Assembly (NCBI GenBank): GCA_023853785.1
Contig: JAJIRX010000860.1
Coordinates: forward strand, 1-25,260
DNA: 25,260 bases
Reading direction: 5' to 3'
DNA from: Psilocybe azurescens
Taxonomy: Eukaryota; Basidiomycota; Agaricomycetes; Agaricales; Agrocybaceae
The position numbers and the translations under genes were made by a program. The notes under the pieces were generated by a model. The model was given only the letters and a program-made list of their open reading frames with translations, was not told the origin of the DNA and ran no database searches. Below, one piece after another: positions 1 to 10,155 of the stretch (positions are counted from its first letter, which is position 1; every line of letters starts with the position of its first letter).

Positions 1-2789
1 ACGCTGTACTTTACATTCAGGACGGTCAGGTGTTTTGGTACCATGCATCTTTTCTCGACTTCTTATTTGCCCAACACCGTTCGAATTTTCGCATTGGCAA
101 CGAAGAATACAACTTCTGGTGTAACGAAGTCGCTCATCGTAATCTTCTCGCCACGTCATGTCTACGTCATGAATTCCAATGGTTGTGGTCTAAGATTCAA
201 CATGGGTGATATAAGGTCATCTTATTTGCTTGACTCCGAACATATCGAAGAAATTTCCGAGCAAGTGAACAAGAACATCAGACCTGTCCTGCGGTACTCA
301 TTATTCCACTGGGTAGCACACCTATCCTATCCTCCTCCATCGTTCGACGATGCTAGGAACATTCTTTCGAGGATATTGCAATTTCTCCAAATCCGTGTTT
401 TATTCTGGATCGAGGCCATGAACCTTCTTGGCTCAGTTCGTGAGTGTACCCCCATGCTTCACAAAGCACAAGTGTGGGTTCATTACTGCGTGTCGCAGGT
501 ATGAGCCATCATACTCACGCGATTGTGTTGCAATGAAACTTATCGGAACGCTTAGCTCAAACTCAAATGGAAGGAATTTGATTTTGTATATTCTGGTCTG
601 CTAGAAGCTGCACATTTTTCTACATATTTTGGTGGGAGCCCGGCTGGTAAATCGACACCACATCTGTACATCTCGTCACTAGCCACTTGGAAACCCGAGT
701 TCGCATGGGCACAGGAGTGGAAAAATCAATTTTCTCTCATTCCCACCTTTACTCACAATGGGAGAACCAATGTCCCTCTATTGACTATACAAATCCCAAG
801 CGGTATGGAATTTATGCTGTTGCATTTTCTATGAACGGCACGCAGATTGTGTCGGGCTCGACCGATGGTTTTGTGCGGATCTGGGACGCTTCGAGTGGTG
901 AAGAGCTGAAGATTTTGAAGGGCCATAATGGTGTAGTCAACTCGGTGTCGTTTACGAGCGACGACAGGTGGATTGCTTCTGGGTCAGATGATTTCTCTGT
1001 GCGGATATGGGATGTGTGGAACGGTGAAATTGCCAATGTAATGGAAGGCCACACTGGGGCGGTCCGTTCGGTTTCATTTTCAAAGTCTGGTTCGTGGATC
1101 GTATCTGGCTCCGATGACTCATCTATACGCGTATGGGATGTATCGACGAGTGAGGTTTTGAGGGTATTGGAGGGCCATGCTGGTGGGGTTAACTCAGTCG
1201 CATTTTCGGATGATGATACTCGGATCGTGTCCGGTTCAGCTGATTGCTCTGTGCGACTTTGGGACGCAATCACAGGTGAAATGCTGAGGGTGATGAAGGG
1301 CCACACTCTTCGTGTTAGGTGTTGCCATTTCATCCGATGGTGTGGATAGTCTCTGGATCGGATGATTGCTCTGTGCGGGTATGGGATGCATCAACTGGAG
1401 AATTGCTGAGGGTGATGGAGGGCACAGTGATTATGTCAGATCCGTTGCTTTGTCTGGAAACAGTATCGTGTCTTCATCGGATGATGGTACTGTGCGAGTG
1501 TGGGTTGCATCAACAGGAGACGTGCTGGGCGTGCTGAAAGGCCACACCCGTAGGGTACCGACAGCCGGATTTTCGAGCGATGGAGCACGCATCGTGTCTG
1601 GCTCATATGATGGATCTGTTCGGGTCTGGAACTCAGCGACATTCCCAGTGGCCGAACTCAAGCACTCTGCCAATACTTCTGCGGTCACCATGTTCGCGTT
1701 TTCAACCGATGGCACCCGGATTATGTCTGGCTCTATTGATGGCTCTGTAAGGGTATGGGACATTCACAGGCCACGAGTTCCAAGTGCCGAATGATAGCAG
1801 TGAATCCGTTACCTCTGTTGCATTTTCAACGGATTGCACGCATGTGGCATGGGGTTCAGTAGATGGACATGTACGTATATCGGACGTCACATCGAAACAT
1901 CCAGAGGCCAAGGTCTTCAAGTTGAAGGCTAGTCCCGGTAATGCTGTCCTCTCTATCGCCCTTTCCAACGATGGCACCATGATTGCGTGTAGTTCCAGGA
2001 CGATCACACTGTGCAGTTGTGGGATGTACTCACAGGTGATGAATTGAGGTTGCTGAATGGCCATACTGACTGGGTACAGACGGTCGCGTTCTCGGGAGAC
2101 GCCAAGCAGATTGTCTCTGGGTCGGACGATAAATCTGTTCGCGTTTGGGATGTATCTGATCCAGAAGGGAAGAATTCGAAGGTCATGGAGGGCCACAGTT
2201 ATCGGGTCGTCTCCGTTGCGTTCTCATCCGACGCCACACGGATTATTTCTGGTTCAGAAGATGGGTCCGTGCGGGTGTGGGATGCACTAACTGGTACAGC
2301 GATTATGATCCTAAATGGCCACACCAGTTGGGTTCTCGCAGTTGCGTTTTCGAACGATGGCAAGCTGGCCGTGTCTGGTTCAGATGATCGCACTCTAGTG
2401 GTATGGAACGTGTCGGAAGATTCGGAAGCGATGCCAATAAAGGCTCTATCAGGCCGCCACAACAACAGGCGTCAATTCGGTCGCCCTATCTGACGATGGG
2501 ACATCAATTCTGTCTGGCTCGGGATGGATCTGTGCTTATTTGGGGCATGGACGACCCTCTCTGGTATGTTTCGGAGGGGAACTGGATCCGTTCCTCGTCC
2601 ACGAACGACCGCCTTATGTGGGTTCCACCAGAAGCAAATGTCCTCCAACGGTCGAATTGCCGTGTTATTCTTGGACATTACAGTTCTGTGGATTTTGAAC
2701 AATCTATGATAGGACCTAATTGGTGGAAATGTTATACGCCGGAGTTGCTTGATTATCGGGCGACTTCAAGCCCGTGCTACGAGGCTTAA
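1..2789 (+). pseudogene. NACHT-WD40 (NLR-like STAND) protein, 3' part, frames broken
   Basis: This is the C-terminal part of a fungal STAND protein whose NACHT NTPase domain would lie left of the window. Family members are thought to act as cytosolic nonself sensors (heterokaryon incompatibility, innate immunity). Frame 3 from position 3 reads a block with HASFLDFLF; after a shift near 165-185, frame 1 reads GLRFNMGDI, then RVLFWIEAMNLLG near 395-432, blocks that link NACHT to the propeller in this family. Frame 1 continues with FGGSPAGKSTPHLYISSLA near 630-690. WD40 repeats follow from about 811 to 2545. After them comes a C-terminal tail with RLMWVPP and WWKCYTPE, ending at a stop at 2787-2789. 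The frame changes near 175, 810, 1315, 1420, 1775, 2000, 2455 and 2510, each by a one- or two-base indel and too abrupt for introns. Hardly any in-frame substitution stops are seen inside the protein-like blocks. It is either a decayed gene or an intact gene in an indel-rich assembly. Confidence 0.85.
811..2545 (+). repeat. Array of about 14 WD40 repeats
   Basis: About fourteen units of roughly 120 bp (40 residues) follow one another, most ending in SGSDDxSVRVWD followed by a variable TGE-type turn and GH. Fourteen units would form two seven-bladed propellers. The units near 1060-1420 and 2050-2400 are the most alike. The units near 1680-2000 are the most divergent: the GH dipeptide is lost and VRISD replaces VRVWD. 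Similar neighbouring repeats are typical of fungal NLR-like genes, in which repeat shuffling is thought to diversify the sensing surface. The array crosses several frame changes, so its repeat number is best counted from DNA, not from a single reading frame. Confidence 0.85.
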
Positions 2790-3383
2790 AGACAAAGTGT
2801 TCGTGTATTGTTTTTATTCAATATTTACCTCTGACATCCTCATGGTTGTTCTTTGGAAGTGCATCGCGGATGACTCTGTACTGAATTTAACGACCAACTT
2901 CGAGGAAGGACGCGCGCCAGTTGATCAAAATATGTCGAATTAGCATCCATTTCACTGCACTGTTTACCTTACAGAATTCGATCTCTCCAGATTTCATCAC
3001 AAACTTGGTGCAGGACTGGTGCCAGTGGTCTGTAAGGCAACATTTCCCCGTCGCCACTGTAGGTAAATCTTGACAGAAATTTAGAATCATGGGCAAGATC
3101 ATAGCACGTCAATAAACCTTCTCATTTTCATGAATTTAATCGTGTTTTGTTGATACTGTAGCACGAAAACTCGAAATAATGTGGCTAGAGAATGAAAGGA
3201 TCATATTGTGAAGATTACGAACCACACAGTAATATAGCTAACGATTGGGTTTGAGCTATAGGCTGGAACTTCAACTGGAGTTCAACGCTGACAAGGATTG
3301 AACGCCCGCAGTGTGCAGTCAAGCCTGAGCGTGTGCCATGACCATCAATTCTTTGTCCGACGCGACTGGTCACACTTGAATGA
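2790..3383. other. Intergenic region after the NACHT-WD40 gene
   Basis: I see no convincing gene here. A candidate polyadenylation hexamer AATAAA lies near 3111-3116. Small open frames on both strands lack recognisable content. Confidence 0.4.
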
Positions 3384-4353
3384 TGACCACCACCTTCTGC
3401 GTACAAAACGCTTTCATACGATCCTCAATACACGCTTCGTAAACTCAATGAATACCGAAACACAGACAGACTTCCTAGGCCTGAATACAAAAGGCAAAAT
3501 GGGTTTCTACAACAATTCATGGATCCAGAACAAATCACGGACCAGAATCTTCCCGACGCGCTTGAAAGACAACTACGATTCGAGTTCTTCTTGGAGCATC
3601 AAAATAGAGATATACCAGAGTGAGTTTCTCTGCTGTTCATACCATGTTTCTGCTGCTATACCTACCCTTTCCAGTTTCGAAGCTATGGAAGCCAAAGTTG
3701 ACCGAAAGGATGACGAAGCGTCGTTCAATAAACAGATTGAGTCTTTGAAGATATCTCATTACGAAGATCTCAAGAAATTATATGATATGAACATGGAAGA
3801 ATACGCAGACTCACTTCTGGAGCAATATTCGACCAGAAATCATACCTCTCAACAACAGGAGATATATGAAAGGAAAGAATGGCTATTATGGTAACTTACC
3901 CCATACTTATTCTTCGTCGTTTTGGTCTGATTAACACGTATCACCTATGCAGGACCTCTACGAGACTGAACGAGCACGTCTTCAGATTAGATGGCATGAC
4001 CACTTCGAGCAGCTCCGTCATTCCTATCTGCAACAACTCGTTCCTTTAGGGGAGGCTAGGAAAAATGCCGTAGCTGAGGTAGAAAGGCAGCGGAAATTGC
4101 TAGAAAAAATGATCCCACTATGGAAGGAAGACTTTGACAGCAAACGTACAGAAATTAAACTTCGTGCTGCTAGATTTCTGGTGGCCGACCCTGCCAGGAG
4201 CGCCTTTTAAACGATTATGGTTGGGCTTGGCGCCAGGTGCAGCCGCTCATAGATATTTTCAAGAAAGACGTAAGCGAAAGAAACTTTTTCCGAGCCTCAT
4301 ATTCCTAACGTTCTTATTAGATGTCTTTGCTTCCAATGTACGCGGTATGGTGA
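3384..4353 (+). pseudogene. Coiled-coil hypothetical protein with short introns, frames broken
   Basis: I do not recognise the family. Frame 3 reads a proline- and tyrosine-containing start (PPPSAYKTLSYDPQYTLR) and then PEQITDQNLPDALERQL, to a donor at 3620. The intron 3620-3674 (GTGAGT..CAG, 55 bp) is convincing. The next exon is strongly helical and charged (SLKISHYEDLKKLYDMN, then QQQEIYERKEW) and ends at a donor at 3891. The intron 3891-3952 (62 bp) is followed by DLYETERARLQIRWHDHF and QRKLLEKMIPLWKEDF, but the phase across this intron is off by one. Near 4198 the frame slips again into ERLLNDYGWAWRQVQP, then an intron at 4270-4320 (51 bp) and a short last exon MSLLPMYAVW with a stop at 4351-4353. 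A stop precedes the first exon in frame (3384) and I cannot fix the start codon. The heptad-like charge pattern suggests a coiled coil; the role is unknown. The exon and intron structure says it was a real gene. Confidence 0.55.
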
Positions 4354-4746
4354 TTTCCAGCCAGAGCGTGACGGATCTCAGGAGGCCAAGACCAGTGGCT
4401 TAGTCTTCCGCACAGCGACATGAAGGTTCTGGTTACTTAGAGAAAAATTGTTTGTCAAAGTTCAATGTACGCCGAACGGTACTTGCTCATAAAGTCTGCT
4501 TGTATCCGCTCAGTGCCTCATAGTGACAAACAGACTCATATGACCGTACCGCCAAGCCCATGCAGCGTGGGGTTTCGTGGGTTCGGGAACACCCTAAAGG
4601 AAGCCGCTTGATAATTGGGTGGGCTATCACGAAGGAGCGATTTGACTGTTGTCTTACGAACTGCTACATAATTCAATGGATGCAATGCGATCTCTGTCAT
4701 GCTACCCAAATCCCGACTGCTCGTTCACATCGCCCTCGTTCCGCTC
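4354..4746. other. Intergenic region between the coiled-coil gene and pirin
   Basis: No gene is supported. The right part is the pirin upstream region and becomes C+T-rich from about 4700, as is common in fungal promoters. Confidence 0.4.
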
Positions 4747-4754
4747 TATATAAG
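4747..4754 (+). promoter_or_regulatory. TATA box of the pirin gene
   Basis: TATATAAG lies about 150 bp upstream of the pirin ATG at 4900 and is followed by a pyrimidine-rich stretch (about 4785-4830), a common fungal core-promoter arrangement. This is a sequence match only. Confidence 0.5.
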
Positions 4755-4899
4755 CCTCGCAATCTACCTCAACTTGGTCCCAACATTTTCACTCTCGCTC
4801 TCAGACAACCTGTCTTCTCTTCTTCGTCTCGCAAAAGCAAACTTGGGCGCTCAACATCTTAAAGAAATAGTCACTAGAAACTTGTCTTCTGAATCCACT

Positions 4900-5727
4900 A
4901 TGAGCCCCATGAAATTTGTCGCCCGCAGAAGCGAAGAACGTGGAAATGCAGACCACGATTGGCTCAAAACCTTCCACACTTTCTCCTTCGCAATGTATGC
5001 CCATTCCACTCTCAAATACTTTTCACACTCCTACGTAGCCTTCTTTCTTTCAGGTACCAAGACAGACAACACGAGCTCTTCGGATCGTTACGCGTCATCA
5101 ACGAAGATCGAGTAGCTCCTCGCACCGGATTCGGAACCCACTCGCACCGCGAATTCGAGATCTTCTCCTATGTCGTTTCCGGCGAGCTCGAGCAGTGCGT
5201 TCTACTTTCCCCATCTCCATCTACACTCCATACAGCTGTACTCACCCTCATGCTCTGTCCCTTTTAGCAAAGACTCAATAGGCAACACCGAAGTGCTCAA
5301 ACGCGGCGACCTCCAAATGACGTCCACCGGGACCGGAATCTCGCACTCCGAAAAGGCGCATGGCCCCAAACAGGTTCACTTCCTGCAAATCTGGTCGCTG
5401 CCCTCCGAATCCGGCCTGCCCCCGAAATACTACACGCGCCACTTCACCGACGAAGAAAAGGCAGACAAGTGGGCGAAAGTGGGCGCCGGTGGGCGCGGAG
5501 GACGTGGTCGTCGAGCGCGAAGCCAGCGGGCCCGCACCCGTCAACAGCCCGCTTACGCTGTATGCTACTATCCTTGGACAAGGAAAGAGTGTGGATAGGG
5601 GTTTCGAGGGAAGAAAGGGTACATCCATGTCGTGCAGACGAGCGGGTACAATGACAAGGAAGCATCGGGTGCCAGCGTGCGGATCAGCTCTCAATGGGGA
5701 CCGGCAATGCCTGTGAAGAAATCGTGA
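4900..5727 (+). pseudogene. Pirin-family protein (cupin), two frameshifts and short C-terminus
   Basis: Pirins are bicupin Fe-binding proteins of nucleus or cytosol; some have quercetinase activity and some act as transcription cofactors. The ATG at 4900 opens MSPMKFVARRSEERGN and HDWLKTFHTFSFA. Intron 1 is 4995-5053 (59 bp) and intron 2 is 5195-5267 (73 bp); both keep phase and rebuild FGSLRVINEDRV and SGELEHKDSIGN. The metal ligands are present: the two His of GTHSHREFE and the His and Glu of GISHSEKAHG. Near 5479-5482 the frame slips; dropping one G from a GGG run gives KVAPVGAEDV, as expected for the family. Near 5590-5611 it slips back to KKGYIHVVQTSGYN, and the frame ends at 5725-5727 after SGASVRISSQWG. 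About 45-50 residues usual at the C-terminus (the GDGAY strand and after) are missing. The identity is secure; whether it is functional is not. Confidence 0.85.
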
Positions 5728-6222
5728 TATTTGTTCTTTGTTTGTCCCCGATGAACAATGCCGATTCGTCGGTTCCTCGAATCACTCGCTTTGCTCCGTC
5801 CACGGTGTGCCTCCACATCCACAAAAAATCGCCTAAAATTCTTAAAATGTATAATATACGTTGAAATCAGTTTTGTTGGTTATAAAATAGGAAAGTTCAA
5901 AGTTTATACCGGTAAAAGTTGTAAATCTGTGATTAAAAGCATCTTTGTGTGCACCAGATAGAAGGAAAGTGGAATTCAAACCAAGGAACTGTTTGAATAC
6001 TTATTCCATACCTATTTGTATAGAAGAAGCGGAAGCACCGGGCGGACAAAGACAAACGGCAACGGACTGTCATTGGCCTGTCAAACTGCACGCGATCACT
6101 GTGATCCGTGGACTTGACATGCCATTGTACTATAGCTCATTCCCTTCTGTTGCTCCTAACCATCGTTCTCTGGCTCTCTCGTTGCTTAAATTGCTCGCAT
6201 ATAGCTGGAACTCTCTTTCCCA
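5728..6222. other. Intergenic region upstream of the transposase-like gene
   Basis: It is A+T-rich around 5820-5960 and then C+T-rich before the ATG at 6223. I see no complete gene and none of the missing pirin C-terminus. An 11-base stretch GTCGGTTCCTC (5767-5777) recurs inverted at 9906-9916, on the other side of the large gene; it is too short to be called a terminal repeat. Confidence 0.4.
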
Positions 6223-9200
6223 ATGGCTAAGCTTCGATCTAAAGCACAAATTACTCAGACACTGAGACTATCGAAGGCCCGGAATGCTACTTGTGATCTT
6301 GTCGAATCTGGACCATTCTTGTGCTCTCCTGTACCAAAAACTCGCCGCCAAATTAATTCTAAGAAGTTTACAGACGAGACTCTTCGACTAAAGAGGGATA
6401 TTAAAGCTCTGGAGCAAAATCTGCGGGAATCTGGTGGTCAAATTGCAGCCCATGCCCTCGACCTAGAGGCCAAGGACAGAACTATTCTTGATCTGCAGGC
6501 CAATTTGGAAAGATCTGACAGTACTGCTCGAATACTTAACCAAAAATATCTGGAGATTGTTAAGTCACTGGAAACTGTTTCTGGAGATCTGAAGAACGTG
6601 AAAAAGCGAACTCAAAGACTCATCCATGATCGCCAATTTGCGAAGGCGAAGCACAATTCTGACGTACAGAAACTGGTACAGGATCACCAATTGGCCGAGG
6701 AGAAGCACACAACACACATACGAACACTAACAGAAAACATCAATGTAACTTCTAAATTGTCTGGCGACGCACTAACGGCTCGTTCTTTGGCAAACGAATT
6801 GATTGAGAAGCTCAAGGCCTCTCTGAATCATGAAAAGACTGTCAGCACCGAACTCCGAAAAAGGCTCACCGCTTTGATATGCAACGACTCCGCGCTCAAG
6901 AGTCTCTCAAAAACTCCCGCCGTTGCTTTAAATCAAAAGCTTCTTGGTCAGCAAAAAAGGTGGGGTCTACACTGCACAAGCACGGCGCCTTGCTCGAGAA
7001 CTTCTAAAATCTGGTTGTTCTTCGGAACGTGTCGGCGATGCGATACTTGCTTGTGCAAAAGCATTTGGAATCAAGGTTAAAGGTAAAATTAGTGGGCGTA
7101 CAGTTTTACGTGCCCGGGATGAAGGCGGATTCTTTGGTCTAATGCAGCTTGGTCGCGAAATTACTCATTCCGCAGGTATTTTTCTTGCTCTTCAGTCATT
7201 TAAGGACATCTGAGTGCGGATTTCCTTTAGGCTTTGGAGAGAGTACCGACGGCACAGCTCACCGCAAGATCACCTACGAAGCTCATCATGTAACTCTTGC
7301 TGTACCGTCTTATGAGCCAGGTATCGATGACTCAGACACGTCTACCTGGACAAACCATATTCGATTTGTACAAGTTGAGCCTGCCTTGGATCACACGGCC
7401 AAAACCCAGTTCGAAGGATCGAAGGATCTGGCTTCAAAAATTGCAATGGCATACTCGGAGAGTCCCCTATCTGAGCGAGATGGAATGAAAATGGAAACAA
7501 ATGACTGGGTGCGCAAGGAAGAATTCCAGAATATGGACCATGCAGCAGACGGAAAGAAGAAATTTAAATTAACTGCTGAATGGAAAGAGGAGGTGATATG
7601 TGAAGACCTCGGAGAAAAGCTATGGACGAAATGGATGCCGATGAAATCATGCAGGCTACATTGTCGATTCTGCAGGAGGATATAGATGCTGCGCGTGCAA
7701 AAACCCGTAATTATTTAACTCTGAGAATTTTAAAACTCAATTCTAGCTCACCATTTTAAAATTTCAGTAGCAAACTTATTTCCGCTGCTACCAAATTGCT
7801 GGAGAGAAAGCTAGGGAAAGCTGTTCTAGATGCGCTTGGAGAAGGCGAACAAAAGTGCCTTGTTGGCTTGCTATTTGCTGGCTGCGGTGGCCATAAGGAT
7901 CTCAATTCATTCAAATATGGCGTCTTAAAAATGAATCGTACCTGGGAAACCGCAGGACGACCCCACCTGTGCTTCTTGCAAACAAAGCCAACGACACTGT
8001 TATCCGACTTGGTGAGGAAGCTGACAGTGCTGCAGTTCAGCGCGCAGTAGATTCTAGCTCTCGTGGTGGTGTAAAGCTTGTTAGTTTGGCTGGGGCTCTC
8101 TTCAATCACAAATCAGAGGAGCAAGGATATCAGGATGTTCATCGCATGTTCATGGCCAAGCACAAAAAGGAGAAACATGGCATCACAAACAACAAGAAAT
8201 TCCCGGACTCATCAAATACCCGATACCAGTCTCATTCTTACGGTTCTGCTGAGCTTGTAACCTTTCTCGACCTCTATAATGAGCTTCTTGAAGTGACCCG
8301 GGACTCGAAGAAACAAGCCGGCTTCCAATCATCTAGGAGCAAAATGTCGCAAAAGGCCTTGAAGATGCACCAACCCTTACTGAAATGGTGGCTATGTCAC
8401 TCTATGGCGTTTCTGTCTCGTGGCCTTATCTGAATATTGTCCGTGGAGCTGGTGGAAAGGCCATAAACTTGCTTGACCCTGACATTATTGACCTGCACCG
8501 TCGGCTTCCTGCATTCTGCGATTACATCGCTGAAAATCCTCGGTTGCTCCCTCGATGCTACCGCTGATGACAATTTCTCAAAAATCACCTTGGATGGTGA
8601 GACATGGAGAGATGAAATGCTAATTATGTCTACCCAGATCCTGGCTTCTGAACTACCAGACCTCGAGCTCATGATTTCTGCGATGTTCTCTGGAAGTGCA
8701 GATGGATGGCGGCAATTTACTCAGGAGTTTGTTCCTGGAGGACCAGTTGACCAGCTGACACCTGAGCAGCGCTCCCGGATATTTATTCCAGCTACTAATG
8801 ATTCCAACGGCGGCTCTAGGTTCATGGCGCGTTCATGCACGATTTCATCCCAACGGTACTGCCACTGGTTTCTCTAACAAGGCTCGAGCCGAACGGAACA
8901 ACACAGAAATGTTTATTGATAAACTGTGTACGGGTCACGACCAACTCTATGTAATGGGGCAGGTCCGGGTTCAAGGTTCAAGTGGAGAGAATGCCAAATT
9001 TTGAGAACATCTTTTGAAAGCCCAGCAGGCGCGTAGCATCGCGCCGACAAGGAAGAAGGTCCAAGATAGCGAGAACAAAAAGCGAGCAGAGATTGCACGA
9101 CTGACAGCCGTCGGTCTCATAGTGGATCATGTCAAGATCAGTAAAATGACTGTTCCTCAGCTCAACGATCAGCTCAGTATCCACAGGAAGTTCCTCAATG

Positions 9201-9486
9201 ATGAAGTTCTCCTTGAAGTACCTCAAAAGATATCAAGTACAAGTTCTTCAAACTTACTGCAGTTTTAGCTGTGATTACCCGAACGAAGAGTAAGTCTTTT
9301 AAACTGCACTTCTGTTTATATCTTATATCACACAGAAAAATTGGCGCTCTACATATACTGATCAAAAACATGCAAGAATCTGTCGCAAACTCAGGCAATT
9401 TGGGGGAATCCGAGCCGATTGACAATGAAAATCAGCAAGATAGTGACGAGGAAGACGAAGAAAGCTATGAACAAGACTTCGATTAA
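6223..9486 (+). pseudogene. Candidate RNase H-like transposase of a repetitive Agaricomycete gene family, broken copy
   Basis: The ATG at 6223 opens a basic start and a long coiled coil (about codons 45-220, e.g. LRLKRDIKALEQNLRE). Next comes a small helical domain with KKGGVYTAQARRLARELL and KISGRTVLRARDEGG, which could bind DNA. Introns with good ends are 7176-7230, 7707-7767 and 9290-9335. The core holds ESTDGTAHRKITYEAHHV (Asp at 7248-7250), FAGCGGHKDLNSFKYG (Cys 7883, His 7892), SLAGALFNHKSEEQGYQDV, FPDSSNTRYQSHSYG, and IPATNDSN near 8788-8808. The C-terminus is basic and then acidic (SDEEDEESYEQDFD), with a stop at 9484-9486. I recall similar multi-copy proteins across Agaricomycetes, usually annotated hypothetical. 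The DGT..H, CxxHKDLN and TNDxNEGxxG motifs resemble the D, C..H and E signatures of RNase H-fold transposases; this is inference. Frames slip near 6877, 6953 (six A), 7615, 7768, 7960, 8340, 8550 and 8809, and a TGA stop interrupts at 9001-9003. Confidence 0.6.
7176..7230 (+). other. Intron in the transposase-like gene
   Basis: The sequence runs from GTATTT to TTTAG over 55 bp. Splicing joins HSA to GFGESTDGT in phase and removes an in-frame stop. Keeping a working intron argues that the gene was host-transcribed and recently functional. Confidence 0.7.
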
Positions 9487-10155
9487 CATTCTAGATATTA
9501 TTACTGACCAACAGAACCTTTCTTACCTTTGTTCTGTTCGTTTCGCTACAGATAGCTCTGTTAATGTATTGTGCTTAAGCTCAGGATATGTCACAACTCC
9601 ATACTCAAATTTAAAGACAAGAACTATTTGAAATCTCCTATAAGTTTGGAGATCAGATTAAGGGTATGTTTAGAGCTCCCAGTTAAATTCTTGAGGCTAT
9701 AGATGACCTCCTTAATTTTTAACGTCACTGTGAAATGGTGGATGTTTACTGCCTCAGCTGATCTTGTGAATAGAGCTATTTCAATATTGAACAAACGGAA
9801 AAACTTGATGTATTTGGATAAAAGCAATGTATGTTACCGTTTACATATGGTTAGATACTTTGTATACCTTTAGGTGGGAGGCCGGCTAAATTTGCCTGGA
9901 ACAAAGAGGAACCGACAAAAGGAGTGTTTGAGGGAGAGCCAAACAAAGCCAAACATCACAATTTCTTCACAGGCGTTGCCGGTCCCCACTTACTAGTGTT
10001 GGTCTTGTTAACCTTGTTTTTCTATGTAACGAGAAATTGAGATAATGAGTCAATGTCATGTCTGCTTGGAAAATGCTTGGCCTCAATGAAAATTTAATCA
10101 GTGCACTGACCGGCATGAACATTTCTCTTTACCCATATAGAGTCACCATATGGCT
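9487..10155. other. Non-coding region downstream of the transposase-like gene
   Basis: I see no gene. It holds a small hairpin (AATCTCC near 9632 with GGAGATC near 9648) and an A+T-rich stretch. I looked here for the right end of a mobile element matching 5728-6222 and found only an 11-base inverted match (9906-9916). Confidence 0.35.

Noticed and set aside
812..2465. Long minus-strand open frames across the WD40 region.
   Set aside because: They are Ser/Thr-rich antisense shadows of the WD40 repeats and repeat with the same period.
4699..4899. Upstream extension of the pirin frame to 4699.
   Set aside because: It overlaps the TATA box and leader; family members start close to MKFVARRSEERG, which favours the ATG at 4900.
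5767..9916. 11-base inverted match GTCGGTTCCTC / GAGGAACCGAC on both sides of the transposase-like gene, as terminal inverted repeats.
   Set aside because: Sequence beyond the 11 bases does not match, no target duplication is visible, and one such match is not surprising between two stretches of several hundred bases.
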